A program made the position numbers and the translations under genes. DNA of 64,000 bases from Sutcliffiella rhizosphaerae. Lineage in GTDB: Bacteria > Bacillota > Bacilli > Bacillales > Bacillaceae_I. Numbering within the stretch: the stretch's first letter is position 1; each line of letters starts with the position of its first letter. The stretch lies in assembly GCF_917563925.1 (NCBI RefSeq), contig NZ_CAKJTJ010000011.1, positions 44,511-108,510 on the forward strand, read 5' to 3'. The notes beneath the pieces are model-generated. The model did no database searches, was not told where the DNA came from, and saw only the letters and a program-made list of their open reading frames with translations. This document shows, one piece after another, positions 43,941-52,515 of this stretch.

Positions 43941-44177
43941 TTCAACACTCCATTCATCTTTTTGTAGGAGTTATACTCCCCATCTATTTTATCGGATACG
44001 GTGGTAGATTCAGAATAATTTTTCTGAAAATGAGCGGAAGGGCTTGGATCTTTGAGTATTAGCTTAGGAATAAAGTTATAAAATTGACAAAAAAAAGCAG
44101 GATTTTTGAATGAAGGGAAAGAAATGTAAGGAGTTCATCGTAAAAAGGTACTGATTCTTATGAGAAAGGGTGGGATG

Positions 44178-44510
44178 ATGAGGAAGCTTCCCAAATGGTT
44201 CAGGTGGAGCCTTGTGTTATTTGTAATTTATTCCCATATTAGTATTCCGATTGCAGGGCTATTCGCAAATCATGCTAGAGATGTTGTATTTATTATCTTT
44301 TTAAATGGTTTAGTCATTTATCCCACACTAGCAATTATTTTATTTATATTGGTATTAAGGAAGGATGAACTCCATTCGGATGACAAAATTTGGGCGTTCT
44401 CATCTTATTTGTCCCGATTCTTACTTAATTTCCTCTCTGGTCAGTATTACAATAATTTTTACAGCTTAATAGCAACCACTTCTAGAAAAAATCCTTTTAT
44501 AAAAAAATGA
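44178..44510 (+). CDS. Membrane protein, unknown
   Basis: 110 residues. Two or three hydrophobic segments (residues 8-28, 38-62, possibly 78-94), ending KNPFIKK. Ribosome site AAAGGGTGGG; several ATG codons lie close together and 44178 gives the best spacing. Only 6 nt before the next membrane protein gene. Confidence 0.5.
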   Translation: MRKLPKWFRWSLVLFVIYSHISIPIAGLFANHARDVVFIIFLNGLVIYPTLAIILFILVLRKDELHSDDKIWAFSSYLSRFLLNFLSGQYYNNFYSLIATTSRKNPFIKK

Positions 44511-44516
44511 GGAATC

Positions 44517-45183
44517 ATGTTGAAGAAAATCTTTGTGTTAGTTATAGGGATTTTATCTTTAATCATTCCTACAATTGGGGCGTATATATTAAGTGGTTAC
44601 ATACAGTATATTCTATTTGTTCCCGATGACTTTTTGCTATGGACATTTAAGTATCCCTATGCTCGATTTGTCTTATTGTTTCTATTACTGTTTGCAATTG
44701 TTTTTTTTCGATTAGTCTTTGATAGATTTATAGTAAATAATCCAAAGAAGAAATGGGGGAATTCCCAAAGAATAATTTTCATTGGAACGTTTGTAATCCT
44801 TTTTTATATTTCAATAACATCTATTACAGTTGTTACTAAGCAGCAAATTGTAGACCACACCTTTTGGAATCCTATTGGGAAGGAATACAATTTAGAGGAT
44901 GTTGTTTCGATTGAAGCTGGAATAAGAGAAGACCGTTTTTATTTTCCTTTTACCCATAATAAAGGAGATTTTTTTAGAATTAGAAAATGGAAAAGTTATT
45001 GACCTTATGGAAGTGGGTGGGTTCAGGCATATTGAGAGCGAGGTATTTGATCTAGATGTTTTTGATAACCTTTTAGTGGAAAAGGGTGTAGGTAAAGAAG
45101 CTAGCTTGGACAACTTTTCACTGGTAGAATTACATTTGGATGAAAAATATACATCTATCATAAAGAAGATACTAGAAAGGTGA
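44517..45183 (+). pseudogene. Membrane protein with frameshift
   Basis: Frame 1 gives 161 residues with four hydrophobic segments and then a soluble tail ending RIRKWKSY. At the T7 run (44969-44975) a +1 frame continues as LELENGKVIDLMEVGGFRHIESEVFDLDVFDNLLVEKGV to TGA at 45183. Removing one T gives an uninterrupted protein of about 220 residues with an extracytoplasmic or cytoplasmic C-terminal domain. Family not recognised. Confidence 0.6.
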
Positions 45184-45222
45184 AACTGCTGAAGTACAAC
45201 TTCAGCGGTTTCTACTTTTTAC
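45182..45222. terminator. Bidirectional terminator
   Basis: GAAACTGCTGAAGT pairs with ACTTCAGCGGTTTC around ACA, with T5 downstream. It overlaps the stop codons of both convergent genes. Confidence 0.88.
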
Positions 45223-45964
45223 AAGAAAATTTGGATAAACTCCAAAAGCTCCCTCCTTCAACCATTGCAGTACCTCCTTGATCCATGCAATGCTCCATTT
45301 TTGAGATAATATCGTTGGAGTTAACCTGTATTAGTGCAATTCTTGAAACACCGATGATCACGATAACTATTGTAATAGCAATAAGCCCTCTTACCGCATA
45401 TTTGTTCCACATATTTATTTTATTTTTAGGAACTTCCGACTGATAATTCCCTTTGTAAAAACTACGAATCTCCCAATAAAATAAAGCATAGTGAGCAATT
45501 AAAATGATGAATATAGTGAAAAGATAGACAAATCGATGCAATGGAAGGAGCATCAAAAGTATTAAAACGGGTAATGCGTTTGTGTATAGAATATAGACCT
45601 TCTTCATCGCACTTTTTGAAACGTGAGATAACATTTCATCATCCTCTAATAGTTCACTAGGTCGGAAAAAGGAAAAAAAGTATATTTTCTTTTTAGGATT
45701 CGCTAGATTATGCTTGCGTAGCCTTATTATAAAAATGCCTAAGTAAAGTATGAAAAACAACATGCTTATGTAAAATTTAATAAGCACAGGATGCCAAAAA
45801 TGGATCGAAATAGAAGGACCCTCCGCATAAAAAAATTCTTCCGAGTTATAAAGCAAAATATCAATCATTTTTACACCATAATAGTAAAATATCATTAACA
45901 GCAAAATTGAGCCAATTGTCCACAGTGGTAATTTTACTCGTAAATCTTCATTCATTATCTTCAT
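45212..45964 (-). CDS. Multi-helix membrane protein, partner of XRE regulator
   Basis: 250 residues from ATG behind GGAGGG, overlapping the regulator gene by 17 nt. Five or six membrane helices and a C-terminal extracytoplasmic tail with two cysteines (EHCMDQ and FSCKK). The XRE-plus-membrane-protein pair is a common Bacillus layout of unknown function. Coupled translation predicted. Confidence 0.68.
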   Translation of the reverse strand: MKIMNEDLRVKLPLWTIGSILLLMIFYYYGVKMIDILLYNSEEFFYAEGPSISIHFWHPVLIKFYISMLFFILYLGIFIIRLRKHNLANPKKKIYFFSFFRPSELLEDDEMLSHVSKSAMKKVYILYTNALPVLILLMLLPLHRFVYLFTIFIILIAHYALFYWEIRSFYKGNYQSEVPKNKINMWNKYAVRGLIAITIVIVIIGVSRIALIQVNSNDIISKMEHCMDQGGTAMVEGGSFWSLSKFSCKK

Positions 45965-46163
45965 CTTCTCCCTCCAACCAAAATAGATCGTCCACTTTCA
46001 CTTGTAAGCGTTTGGCAATCCTTAAGGAAAGCGCAATAGATGGCGAGAACTCGCCTTTTTCTATAAATCCGATTGTTTGCCTCGTAACCCCAACAAGGTT
46101 TCCTAAATCAGTTTGAGAAAATCCATGTCTTGCTCTCAGTTCCTTTACCCGATTTCGAAGCAT
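45948..46163 (-). CDS. XRE family transcriptional regulator
   Basis: 71 residues, nearly all HTH: LRNRVKELRARHGFSQTDLGNLVGVTRQTIGFIEKGEFSPSIALSLRIAKRL. Small Cro/CI-like DNA-binding protein. Probably autoregulates through the inverted repeat at its promoter. Confidence 0.9.
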   Translation of the reverse strand: MLRNRVKELRARHGFSQTDLGNLVGVTRQTIGFIEKGEFSPSIALSLRIAKRLQVKVDDLFWLEGEDEDNE

Positions 46164-46183
46164 AACAACTCTCCTTCATGTAA

Positions 46184-46226
46184 ACTTTACTAACCTAAAT
46201 GTAAAGTATTATTAACATAATGTCAA
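46184..46226 (-). promoter_or_regulatory. Promoter and operator of the XRE gene
   Basis: On the minus strand: -35 TTGACA (46221-46226), 17 nt, -10 TACATT (46198-46203). An inverted repeat ACTTTAC-N10-GTAAAGT (46184-46207) covers the -10 and start region, the usual place of a self-repressing operator. Confidence 0.72.
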
Positions 46227-46311
46227 TGAAAATTAACGTAGTAAAAACAAGTCTATAAAATAATATACTTCAATGATATTCTAATAGGAGATAAATGAAG
46301 GAGGAAAAATG

Positions 46312-46647
46312 ATGGCAACATTACCTAACTGTCCAGCATGTCAATCTGAATATACATATGAGGACCGAAATCAGTTTGTCTGTCCAGAGTGTGGCAATGA
46401 GTGGACTTCTGCTGATGACACAGAAGTGGAAGACAAAGTGTTTAAAGATGCAAATGGAAATATCCTAAATGATGGAGACACGGTAACGGTTATTAAAGAT
46501 CTGAAGGTTAAGGGAAGTTCATCTGTTGTAAAACAAGGAACTAAGGTAAAAAATATCCGTTTAGTTGATGGTGATCATGATATTGATTGCAAAATTGAGG
46601 GCTTTGGTGCAATGCAATTGAAAACTGAATTTGTAAAAAAACTATAA
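46312..46647 (+). CDS. yjdM: YjdM (PhnA-type) zinc-ribbon protein
   Basis: 111 residues. [25 protein letters not shown] is the N-terminal zinc ribbon, followed by the PhnA C-terminal domain ([50 protein letters not shown]). Historically called PhnA but its link with phosphonate use is unsupported. It leads a two-gene unit with the GNAT that follows. Confidence 0.9.
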   Translation: MATLPNCPACQSEYTYEDRNQFVCPECGNEWTSADDTEVEDKVFKDANGNILNDGDTVTVIKDLKVKGSSSVVKQGTKVKNIRLVDGDHDIDCKIEGFGAMQLKTEFVKKL

Positions 46648-46672
46648 AAAGTGAATAGAGGTGATATTTACA

Positions 46673-47134
46673 ATGCAAATAAGAGTAGATAATGTCCAGG
46701 AACCAGTTGTCATTGATTTCTTACACGAACATATGCGTCTTCTAAGTTTAGAGTCGCCACCTGAAAGTAACCATTATTTAGACATAGATGAATTAAGACA
46801 ACCTGGAGTTACATTTTGGACAGCTTGGGACGGAAATGAATTACTAGGGTGTGGTGCACTGAAAGAATTAGAATCTGGCCATGGAGAAGTGAAATCGATG
46901 AGAACTTCCGCAAATCATTTAAGGAAGGGTGTAGGAAAACTGATTCTTTTAGAAATCATTGAAACTGCAAAACATCGAGGATACTCAAGGATTAGTCTTG
47001 AAACTGGTTCGCTAAATGCATTTGTCCCTGCACAAAAGCTTTATGAAAGTTGTGGCTTTACTTATTGCCCTCCATTTGCGGACTACAAAGAAGACCCAAA
47101 TTGTGTTTTTATGACGCTTATATTAAAAAATTAA
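46673..47134 (+). CDS. GNAT acetyltransferase
   Basis: 153 residues from ATG behind AGAGGTGAT. SMRTSANHLRKGVGKLILLEII is the acetyl-CoA loop, SLETGSLNAFVPAQKLYESCGF the C-terminal part. Resembles YafP/ElaA-like stand-alone GNATs; substrate unknown. Confidence 0.86.
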   Translation: MQIRVDNVQEPVVIDFLHEHMRLLSLESPPESNHYLDIDELRQPGVTFWTAWDGNELLGCGALKELESGHGEVKSMRTSANHLRKGVGKLILLEIIETAKHRGYSRISLETGSLNAFVPAQKLYESCGFTYCPPFADYKEDPNCVFMTLILKN

Positions 47135-47200
47135 TGAGTGATTATAAGAAATTTATTTTAATATTGTCGAATTTTTATTTGGAATAATAATATAATGCAG

Positions 47201-47233
47201 AGGTTTGCTTTATGAAAAGTAAACCTTTTTTTG
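47201..47233 (+). terminator. Rho-independent terminator
   Basis: AGGTTTGCTTT pairs with AAAGTAAACCT (one mismatch), then T7. It terminates the yjdM-GNAT unit. Confidence 0.85.
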
Positions 47234-47279
47234 CGAAACTATATATTTTTTTACGTATGTATAGTAGGAGGAGGTGGAA

Positions 47280-47455
47280 TTGGAAAATATTGAAAAGAGA
47301 CAACAAGCAACAGATAATAGAAGAAAACGACTGACTATTTTTATTGTCATTACTTGTCCTAGAGAAGTGGAGATGTAATTTTTTCAATAGAATATGATGG
47401 AACTATGTTAATGACGAAGGAAGAACTACTGAAAATGGCAAACTCCATAAAGTAA
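47280..47455 (+). pseudogene. Remnant of a DUF4367-like membrane protein
   Basis: TTG behind GGAGGAGGTGG starts ENIEKRQQATDNRRKRLTIF, the cytoplasmic tail and beginning of a membrane helix, and breaks off. A different frame near the end gives GDVIFSIEYDG and MTKEELLKMANSIK, the typical C-terminal end of DUF4367 domains. The middle of the gene (over 100 residues) is deleted. The rest of the gap to 47638 shows nothing further. Confidence 0.55.
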
Positions 47456-47638
47456 TGTTCCAGAAATAAAGAGGAGTAATAGAATTACAGCTGACCCATT
47501 TACGATACTCTTCTATTCAAATATCACTATATTAGTATTAAACATTCAGATAGCTTCAAATCAATCTATTAGTTTCTTACTCCGCATTTTACTTCACTAT
47601 AAAAACAATACTAAATCTCCTAAAGTGATATTCATTCT

Positions 47639-48268
47639 TTAAAATACTAATTCAAAAAAGCTTTTGAGAAAAGGCACAGCAGCTATTATCAATAATAATC
47701 CAGCGACAAGGTTAATCACTCTTAATATTTGGTCTTTTATATAAGTGCGGGCAAAATGGACGGTGAATGCAATATTTAGATTCCAGAGGAAAATACCGCA
47801 TAGTAATGCAATGGAACCCACGAAGGCGATGTGCCATCCATGGACGATTAATGATTGAATGGAAGAACCGAAAATTCCAAACCAAAATACAAAATTGATT
47901 GGATTGAAAGCCGCAATTCCAAACCCGACTAAAAAAGAATTTTTTTGAATGGGTTGATCAATAGTTAGAATTTGATTATTTTTTATATTAGTCATGATGC
48001 TTGAAAAGCCAAGGTACAGTAATAAACTGCTCCCAATCCCATACATGCTAATTTGGATAATTTCTAATTGGAGGAATGGCTCCATTCCAATTAGAATACA
48101 TAGTAGAAACATTATATCTGCTGTCATTCCTCCAAGACCAACCAACCAAGAGGAATAAAAACCTCCCGTCACTCCCCTTTTTATCATTTCAAGATTAATC
48201 GGTCCAATTGGCGCGGCAAGACTAATTCCTAGGACTGCAAATTTGATCACAATCAAAAAAATATCCAT
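47639..48268 (-). CDS. LysE/RhtB-family amino-acid exporter
   Basis: 209 residues with six membrane helices. SLAAPIGPINLEMIKRGVTGG is the family signature (G-x-x-x-x-P-G-P), here with PIGP. FGIAAFNPINFVFWFGIFG and the C-terminal two helices agree. Exports amino acids or related small molecules. Ribosome site AAAGGAG. Confidence 0.88.
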   Translation of the reverse strand: MDIFLIVIKFAVLGISLAAPIGPINLEMIKRGVTGGFYSSWLVGLGGMTADIMFLLCILIGMEPFLQLEIIQISMYGIGSSLLLYLGFSSIMTNIKNNQILTIDQPIQKNSFLVGFGIAAFNPINFVFWFGIFGSSIQSLIVHGWHIAFVGSIALLCGIFLWNLNIAFTVHFARTYIKDQILRVINLVAGLLLIIAAVPFLKSFFELVF

Positions 48269-48398
48269 GTCGATGGCTACTCCTTTTATCCATAACTTGT
48301 CCTCCTATATATATGTGGATGGTCTATAATCTGATGCATATTAATGGGCATTGTTTCGTATTATTTATTATGACTTTAGATACATAAGGGGGAGTTCT

Positions 48399-49469
48399 AT
48401 GCTGCCTGTAGATATAGCTAGTTTATATACCTTTAATAATATTCAGCATTGGGGACACAAGGTTTTTGATGATTTTACGAAAGATATGCTCTCCAATACG
48501 CGTCCATTTCCATGTGTGCTCGGGGTAGAAGGTTTTAGGCAAGGTGCATTGCGGTTTGCTTTTATCGAAAGCACTAGCTCTAATGAATCCATTCATAAGC
48601 TAGGGACTGAATTAAAAAACTATCTGCAAACAGCGAGGAGTTTAGGAAAAAACACCTCATTTGTGTCGTTTTTTAAACCGGAAGCATTAAAGACTTTAGA
48701 AGAGTATGAAGCACAATTTTGGGATGTATTAAATGCTCTGCATCATTTAGACGAGAAAAAATGGCCGAACCATATTCCAACTGATCCAGATCATTATTTG
48801 TGGGAATTTTCTTTCTGGGATGAGCCAATGTTCGTTGTTTGTAATACTCCGGCACACGAAAAAAGAGTGAGTAGAAAAGCTTCTACTTTTATGATTACTT
48901 TCCAACCAAGATGGGTGTTTGAAGGTATTAACGGAAATACAGTGGTTGGCAAACAGTTACAAAAGAAAGTTAGAGAGCGAATGGAGGGATATGACAGTAT
49001 CGCACCACATCCTGCATTAAACTGGTACGGAAACGAAGATACGAGAGAATGGAGGCAATATTTTTTAATGGATGATAATAATATGGATGCAAAAATGTGC
49101 CCGTTTCAAGCTGCATTAGATAATACTAGCTCCTCAAAAAGCTATCATATCGACCATCGATTTTCAGATTTCCGAGTAGAGAAGGGGGTGGGGAGAGCTC
49201 TTGAAGAGGTGGTCAATGAATTACTACCAATAAAAGGAACAGGCTATGTAGAGGTTCAAAAGGATGAACCATTTAAAGCCCATCCTTCGCATACTCATCC
49301 TTGTAATGAAATTTTACATATATTAAAGGGTTCTATTTCATTAGAAGTAAATAGTGCGTTGTATGTGTGTAACGCTGGTGATAGGATTTTTTTACCAAAA
49401 GAAATGGTACACGGTTCGTTGGCTGGAATAGACGGATGTTTGTACGTAATCGCGGTATTAACAGAATAA
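48399..49469 (+). CDS. YqcI/YcgG protein fused to a C-terminal cupin
   Basis: 356 residues from ATG behind AAGGGGGAG. Residues 1 to about 245 are a YqcI/YcgG domain (PFPCVLGVEGFRQGALRFAFIE, WEFSFWDEPMFVVCNTPAHEKRVSRK, NTPAH motif, MCPF end). Residues about 270-356 form a cupin (HPSHTHPCNEILHILKGSISLEV, GDRIFLPKEMVHGSL) with metal ligands H-x-H-x4-E and H. Some YqcI/YcgG proteins are heme oxygenases in natural-product pathways; whether this one is cannot be told. The fusion joins two possible metal centres. Confidence 0.82.
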   Translation: MLPVDIASLYTFNNIQHWGHKVFDDFTKDMLSNTRPFPCVLGVEGFRQGALRFAFIESTSSNESIHKLGTELKNYLQTARSLGKNTSFVSFFKPEALKTLEEYEAQFWDVLNALHHLDEKKWPNHIPTDPDHYLWEFSFWDEPMFVVCNTPAHEKRVSRKASTFMITFQPRWVFEGINGNTVVGKQLQKKVRERMEGYDSIAPHPALNWYGNEDTREWRQYFLMDDNNMDAKMCPFQAALDNTSSSKSYHIDHRFSDFRVEKGVGRALEEVVNELLPIKGTGYVEVQKDEPFKAHPSHTHPCNEILHILKGSISLEVNSALYVCNAGDRIFLPKEMVHGSLAGIDGCLYVIAVLTE

Positions 49470-49488
49470 GTTGCTCTATAACTTAAAT

Positions 49489-49965
49489 TTACTTTCGGTT
49501 TTGTTTAATCATTTTTTGAATATAAGCAATCTGACCAATATGATATGCATTATGTGTAGTTGCATTTGATATAATATGCCACCATTTTGCCTCTACAGGA
49601 AATCCAGTAACAGTTGATTCAAGGTGCTTGTCATCTAATAATTCTTGCCACTGTAACAGTGTTTTTAATAATTGTCCTTTTAGGTCTTGGAAGGATTGTT
49701 CTTCCGTAACAAAAAATGTATGATCATTATTTTTTACTGGTGGTATAGCATTTACGTTAGACAATTTATATCTTTGTTGCCATGTTTCATTCCAATAAAC
49801 TAAATGTTGAACAATCTCAGCAATACTGTGGCTAGTACTATCCGGTTTCCAGAATGCCTCATTTTCAGAAACACCATCGACAGCCTCAATAAATGGAATA
49901 TACCAACTAGGATCATTTGCATTAGCTAATAATTGGTCTAATAAAACATCTTTTGCATGGGTCAT
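49489..49965 (-). CDS. DinB family protein
   Basis: 158 residues, four-helix bundle. Metal-binding histidines are seen in IVQHLVYWNETW and HNAYHIGQIAYIQKM. Family members are nickel/zinc-dependent, often thiol-transferase-like (bacillithiol S-transferase relatives). Convergent with the fusion gene. Confidence 0.85.
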   Translation of the reverse strand: MTHAKDVLLDQLLANANDPSWYIPFIEAVDGVSENEAFWKPDSTSHSIAEIVQHLVYWNETWQQRYKLSNVNAIPPVKNNDHTFFVTEEQSFQDLKGQLLKTLLQWQELLDDKHLESTVTGFPVEAKWWHIISNATTHNAYHIGQIAYIQKMIKQNRK

Positions 49966-50427
49966 TCAAACAGCTCCTCAATAGTAATAATTTTTAGTTT
50001 CGACTGTTTTCGCAAACTTTGTTACTTTTTCGAACTTAATAAGATACTAGTAATAATCGTTACTGTCGTGCTCTTTTCCTGTATATAGTTTCAGTCAAAA
50101 GGACAAGTTTTCAATGAACATGCACGTAAAAAGTCCAGAATCCGACTTTTTACCGTTTACTAGCAACATTCTTTTAGAAAAGAGCCTTAGTTTATTATAA
50201 CAATTTAAGAAGTATGGCGCGAACGTGGTTTATGTTTGTAGCCATGCTATTTTATTATAAAGTGAAAAAAATGAAGGATTAACATACAACTGCTTTTATA
50301 CCATTTCCTAATAAGAAATACATAAATATGTAGTATTTTCCATTGCAAACTTGCAATTTTTTGGACAGCCTATCTAGAACGCATTATTAATAATCAAATC
50401 ATTTTTTGTATTTTGAAAGCATACATT
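49966..50427. other. Intergenic stretch with no gene seen
   Basis: 462 bp between the divergent DinB and nitroreductase genes. It contains a perfect 10-bp hairpin GTAAAAAGTC/GACTTTTTAC (50126-50153) without a T run, and only short open frames without ribosome sites. Possibly a decayed gene. Confidence 0.4.
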
Positions 50428-50456
50428 TTGACACCAAGATTTTCACATGTTAAAAA
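50428..50456 (+). promoter_or_regulatory. Promoter of the nitroreductase gene
   Basis: -35 TTGACA (50428-50433), 17 nt, -10 TAAAAA (50451-50456); the -35 is consensus, the -10 moderate. Confidence 0.55.
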
Positions 50457-50492
50457 TATAAAATATCCAACAAAAAAAGGGGAGAATTCTAC

Positions 50493-51122
50493 TTGGCTAA
50501 TACAACAACAAACAAAAGTGCTATCGATATTATGAAGGAACGTCATTCCGTTAGAAAATATACAAAATATGATATGCCACAACAAGATTTAAATGAAATT
50601 TTAGAAGCTACCATTACTGCACCGTCTTCATGGAATCTTCAACCTTGGAAGTTTCTGGTTATCCAATCCGATAGTCAAAAAGAAAAATTACTTCCAATTG
50701 CTTATAATCAACAACAAATCGTTGATAGTTGCGTAACTATTGCGATCCTAGGTGATTTAGAAGCTCACTTGAACGCTGAGAAAGTATATGGAGAAGTGGT
50801 AAGTAAAGGATTCATGAAACCAGAAGTAAAGGATATCCTAACTGGTCAGATAAATGCAGCTTACAATAACGATCAATTTGCACGTGATGAAGCAATAATG
50901 AACAGCTCACTTGCAGCGATGCAATTAATGCTTGCTGCAAAAGATAAAGGGTATGATACTGTCCCTATGGGCGGTTTTGATAGAATTGCTTTTAAACAAG
51001 AATTCCAAGTACCTGAACGCTTAGTACCAATAATGTTAATCTCTGTTGGAAAAGCAGCAGCAGCGGCTCATGGCACTTTAAGATTCCCATTAGACGATGT
51101 TGTCACTTACGAAACGTTTTAA
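50493..51122 (+). CDS. Nitroreductase-family flavoprotein
   Basis: 209 residues, TTG start behind AGGGGAG. RHSVRKYTKYDMP is the FMN-phosphate motif, APSSWNLQPWKFLVIQ the flavin/substrate loop, and PMGGFD near the C-terminus. FMN- and NAD(P)H-dependent oxidoreductase, close to the YodC/YfkO group. Probably dimeric and cytoplasmic. Confidence 0.9.
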   Translation: MANTTTNKSAIDIMKERHSVRKYTKYDMPQQDLNEILEATITAPSSWNLQPWKFLVIQSDSQKEKLLPIAYNQQQIVDSCVTIAILGDLEAHLNAEKVYGEVVSKGFMKPEVKDILTGQINAAYNNDQFARDEAIMNSSLAAMQLMLAAKDKGYDTVPMGGFDRIAFKQEFQVPERLVPIMLISVGKAAAAAHGTLRFPLDDVVTYETF

Positions 51123-51132
51123 TGAATGGTGG

Positions 51133-51162
51133 ACTCACTCTATTTTCTAGAGTGGGTCTTTA
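51133..51162 (+). terminator. Rho-independent terminator
   Basis: ACTCACTCTA pairs with TAGAGTGGGT (one G-T pair), then CTTTATT. Confidence 0.7.
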
Positions 51163-51184
51163 TTGATAAAATAAGGAAAAGTAC

Positions 51185-51370
51185 ATGGTAAAGAAACATT
51201 TTTTAGATAGATTCCTCCATTGTAAAGACGAGAAAAACTATACATTAGTTCGTCACGATATACTAGAGGGATTAAAAAAGTTGATTAGGGGATGAAGAAA
51301 TACGTGGAAAGCGCAAGAACTAATGGATATTGTGGAGGATCAGAACTATAGTAAAAAGAACACAATGTAA
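51185..51370 (+). pseudogene. Short decayed ORF, unknown
   Basis: ATG opens VKKHFLDRFLHCKDEKNYTLVRHDILEGLKKLIRG, then TGA, then the same frame continues as AQELMDIVEDQNYSKKNTM to 51370. A one-base change could give GDEEIRGK between the parts. Looks like an interrupted small gene. Family not recognised. Confidence 0.35.
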
Positions 51371-51384
51371 GGGGACGGGGAATA

Positions 51385-51927
51385 TTGAAAGTTGGCTTAA
51401 TTAGGCATTTTAAAGTGGAGCGAGGATATCCAGATAAAATGGTTTCCTCCAATGAATTGCTCTCATGGATAAAAGAATACGATGACTCTCCTGTTGAGTT
51501 AAAAGAAATAGATTTAAAAGAGATAGATTGGAAAAGGTGTTACAGCAGTGATTTACCAAGAGCGGTTATTACGGCTGAGAATGTCTTTGAAGGTGAAGTG
51601 CAAAAAATGAAAGAGCTAAGAGAAATAACACTAGCACCCATACTGCCTCAACATGTAAAGTTGCCTCTTAAACTCCATTTCTTATTTATCAGATTGGCAT
51701 GGATGATAAACCACACATCACAACCAGTAAGTAAAAGGGAATTGCGAGATACAATAAATGTCGTTCTTGATAAAATACTAAATGCAAACGAAAATATATT
51801 AATTGTTAGTCACGGTGGAATCATGATGTTTTTACGAAAAGAATTGCTACGGAGAGGGTTCACAGGTCCTAAATTTAATATAGCCAACAATGGTGAACTT
51901 TATGTTTTTACTAAGGGGTCTGAATGA
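51385..51927 (+). CDS. Histidine phosphatase family protein
   Basis: 180 residues, TTG start behind GGGGACGGGG. LIRHFKVERG carries the catalytic RH, CYSSDLPRAVITAE the second arginine region, and IVSHGGIMMFL the second catalytic His. The RHG motif is RHF here, an accepted variant. Overlaps the next GNAT gene by ATGA. Confidence 0.86.
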   Translation: MKVGLIRHFKVERGYPDKMVSSNELLSWIKEYDDSPVELKEIDLKEIDWKRCYSSDLPRAVITAENVFEGEVQKMKELREITLAPILPQHVKLPLKLHFLFIRLAWMINHTSQPVSKRELRDTINVVLDKILNANENILIVSHGGIMMFLRKELLRRGFTGPKFNIANNGELYVFTKGSE

Positions 51928-52481
51928 TGAAGAACCAAATAGTAAGTGATGTTGAAATAAGAAAGCCTAGTAATCTAGATATAAAAGAACTGCATCAACT
52001 TTTTCAAACAATTGTTACTGACACATTTCAAAAAGAAGGAATAAGTGAGATGCAAGGATCACTTAACGAAGAGATCGCAACTAAGAAGGTTTACTTGCAA
52101 CAGGATTTGAATAGCAATGGAATGGAGAGATATTTTCTTGTTGCATCTCATCAAGGAAAATTGATTGGGACAATCGAGTATGGACCTAGTAGCGAACTTA
52201 TTCGAACTTGTACGAATGGAACATTTAGTAATCTTGTAGAAGTAGGGACGATATTTGTACACCCAGATTTTCAGAATAAGGGTATTGGCAATAAGCTGCT
52301 AAATACGATGTGCGAACATTTGCAAGCTCAAAAAATTTTCGAGTTTTGTTTGGATAGCGGTTATAAAAATGCGCAAAAAGTCTGGCAAAAGAAATTTGGT
52401 ACACCCGATTTTTTATTACTAAATTATTGGGGAGTAGGTTTTGATCATATGATTTGGAAGATTTCAATTAATACTAACTAG
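51924..52481 (+). CDS. GNAT family N-acetyltransferase
   Basis: 185 residues. VGTIFVHPDFQNKGIGNKLLNTM is the acetyl-CoA loop. Longer N-terminal part with DIKELHQLFQTIV. Coupled to the histidine phosphatase. Confidence 0.85.
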   Translation: MMKNQIVSDVEIRKPSNLDIKELHQLFQTIVTDTFQKEGISEMQGSLNEEIATKKVYLQQDLNSNGMERYFLVASHQGKLIGTIEYGPSSELIRTCTNGTFSNLVEVGTIFVHPDFQNKGIGNKLLNTMCEHLQAQKIFEFCLDSGYKNAQKVWQKKFGTPDFLLLNYWGVGFDHMIWKISINTN

Positions 52482-52510
52482 AAGAGGGGTGGCAATCCCT
52501 CTCCTAGTTA
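52476..52510. terminator. Putative terminator between convergent genes
   Basis: AACTAG-A-AGAGGG pairs with CCCTCT-C-CTAGTT. No long T run, so termination strength is uncertain. Confidence 0.55.
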
Positions 52511-52515
52511 ATATC

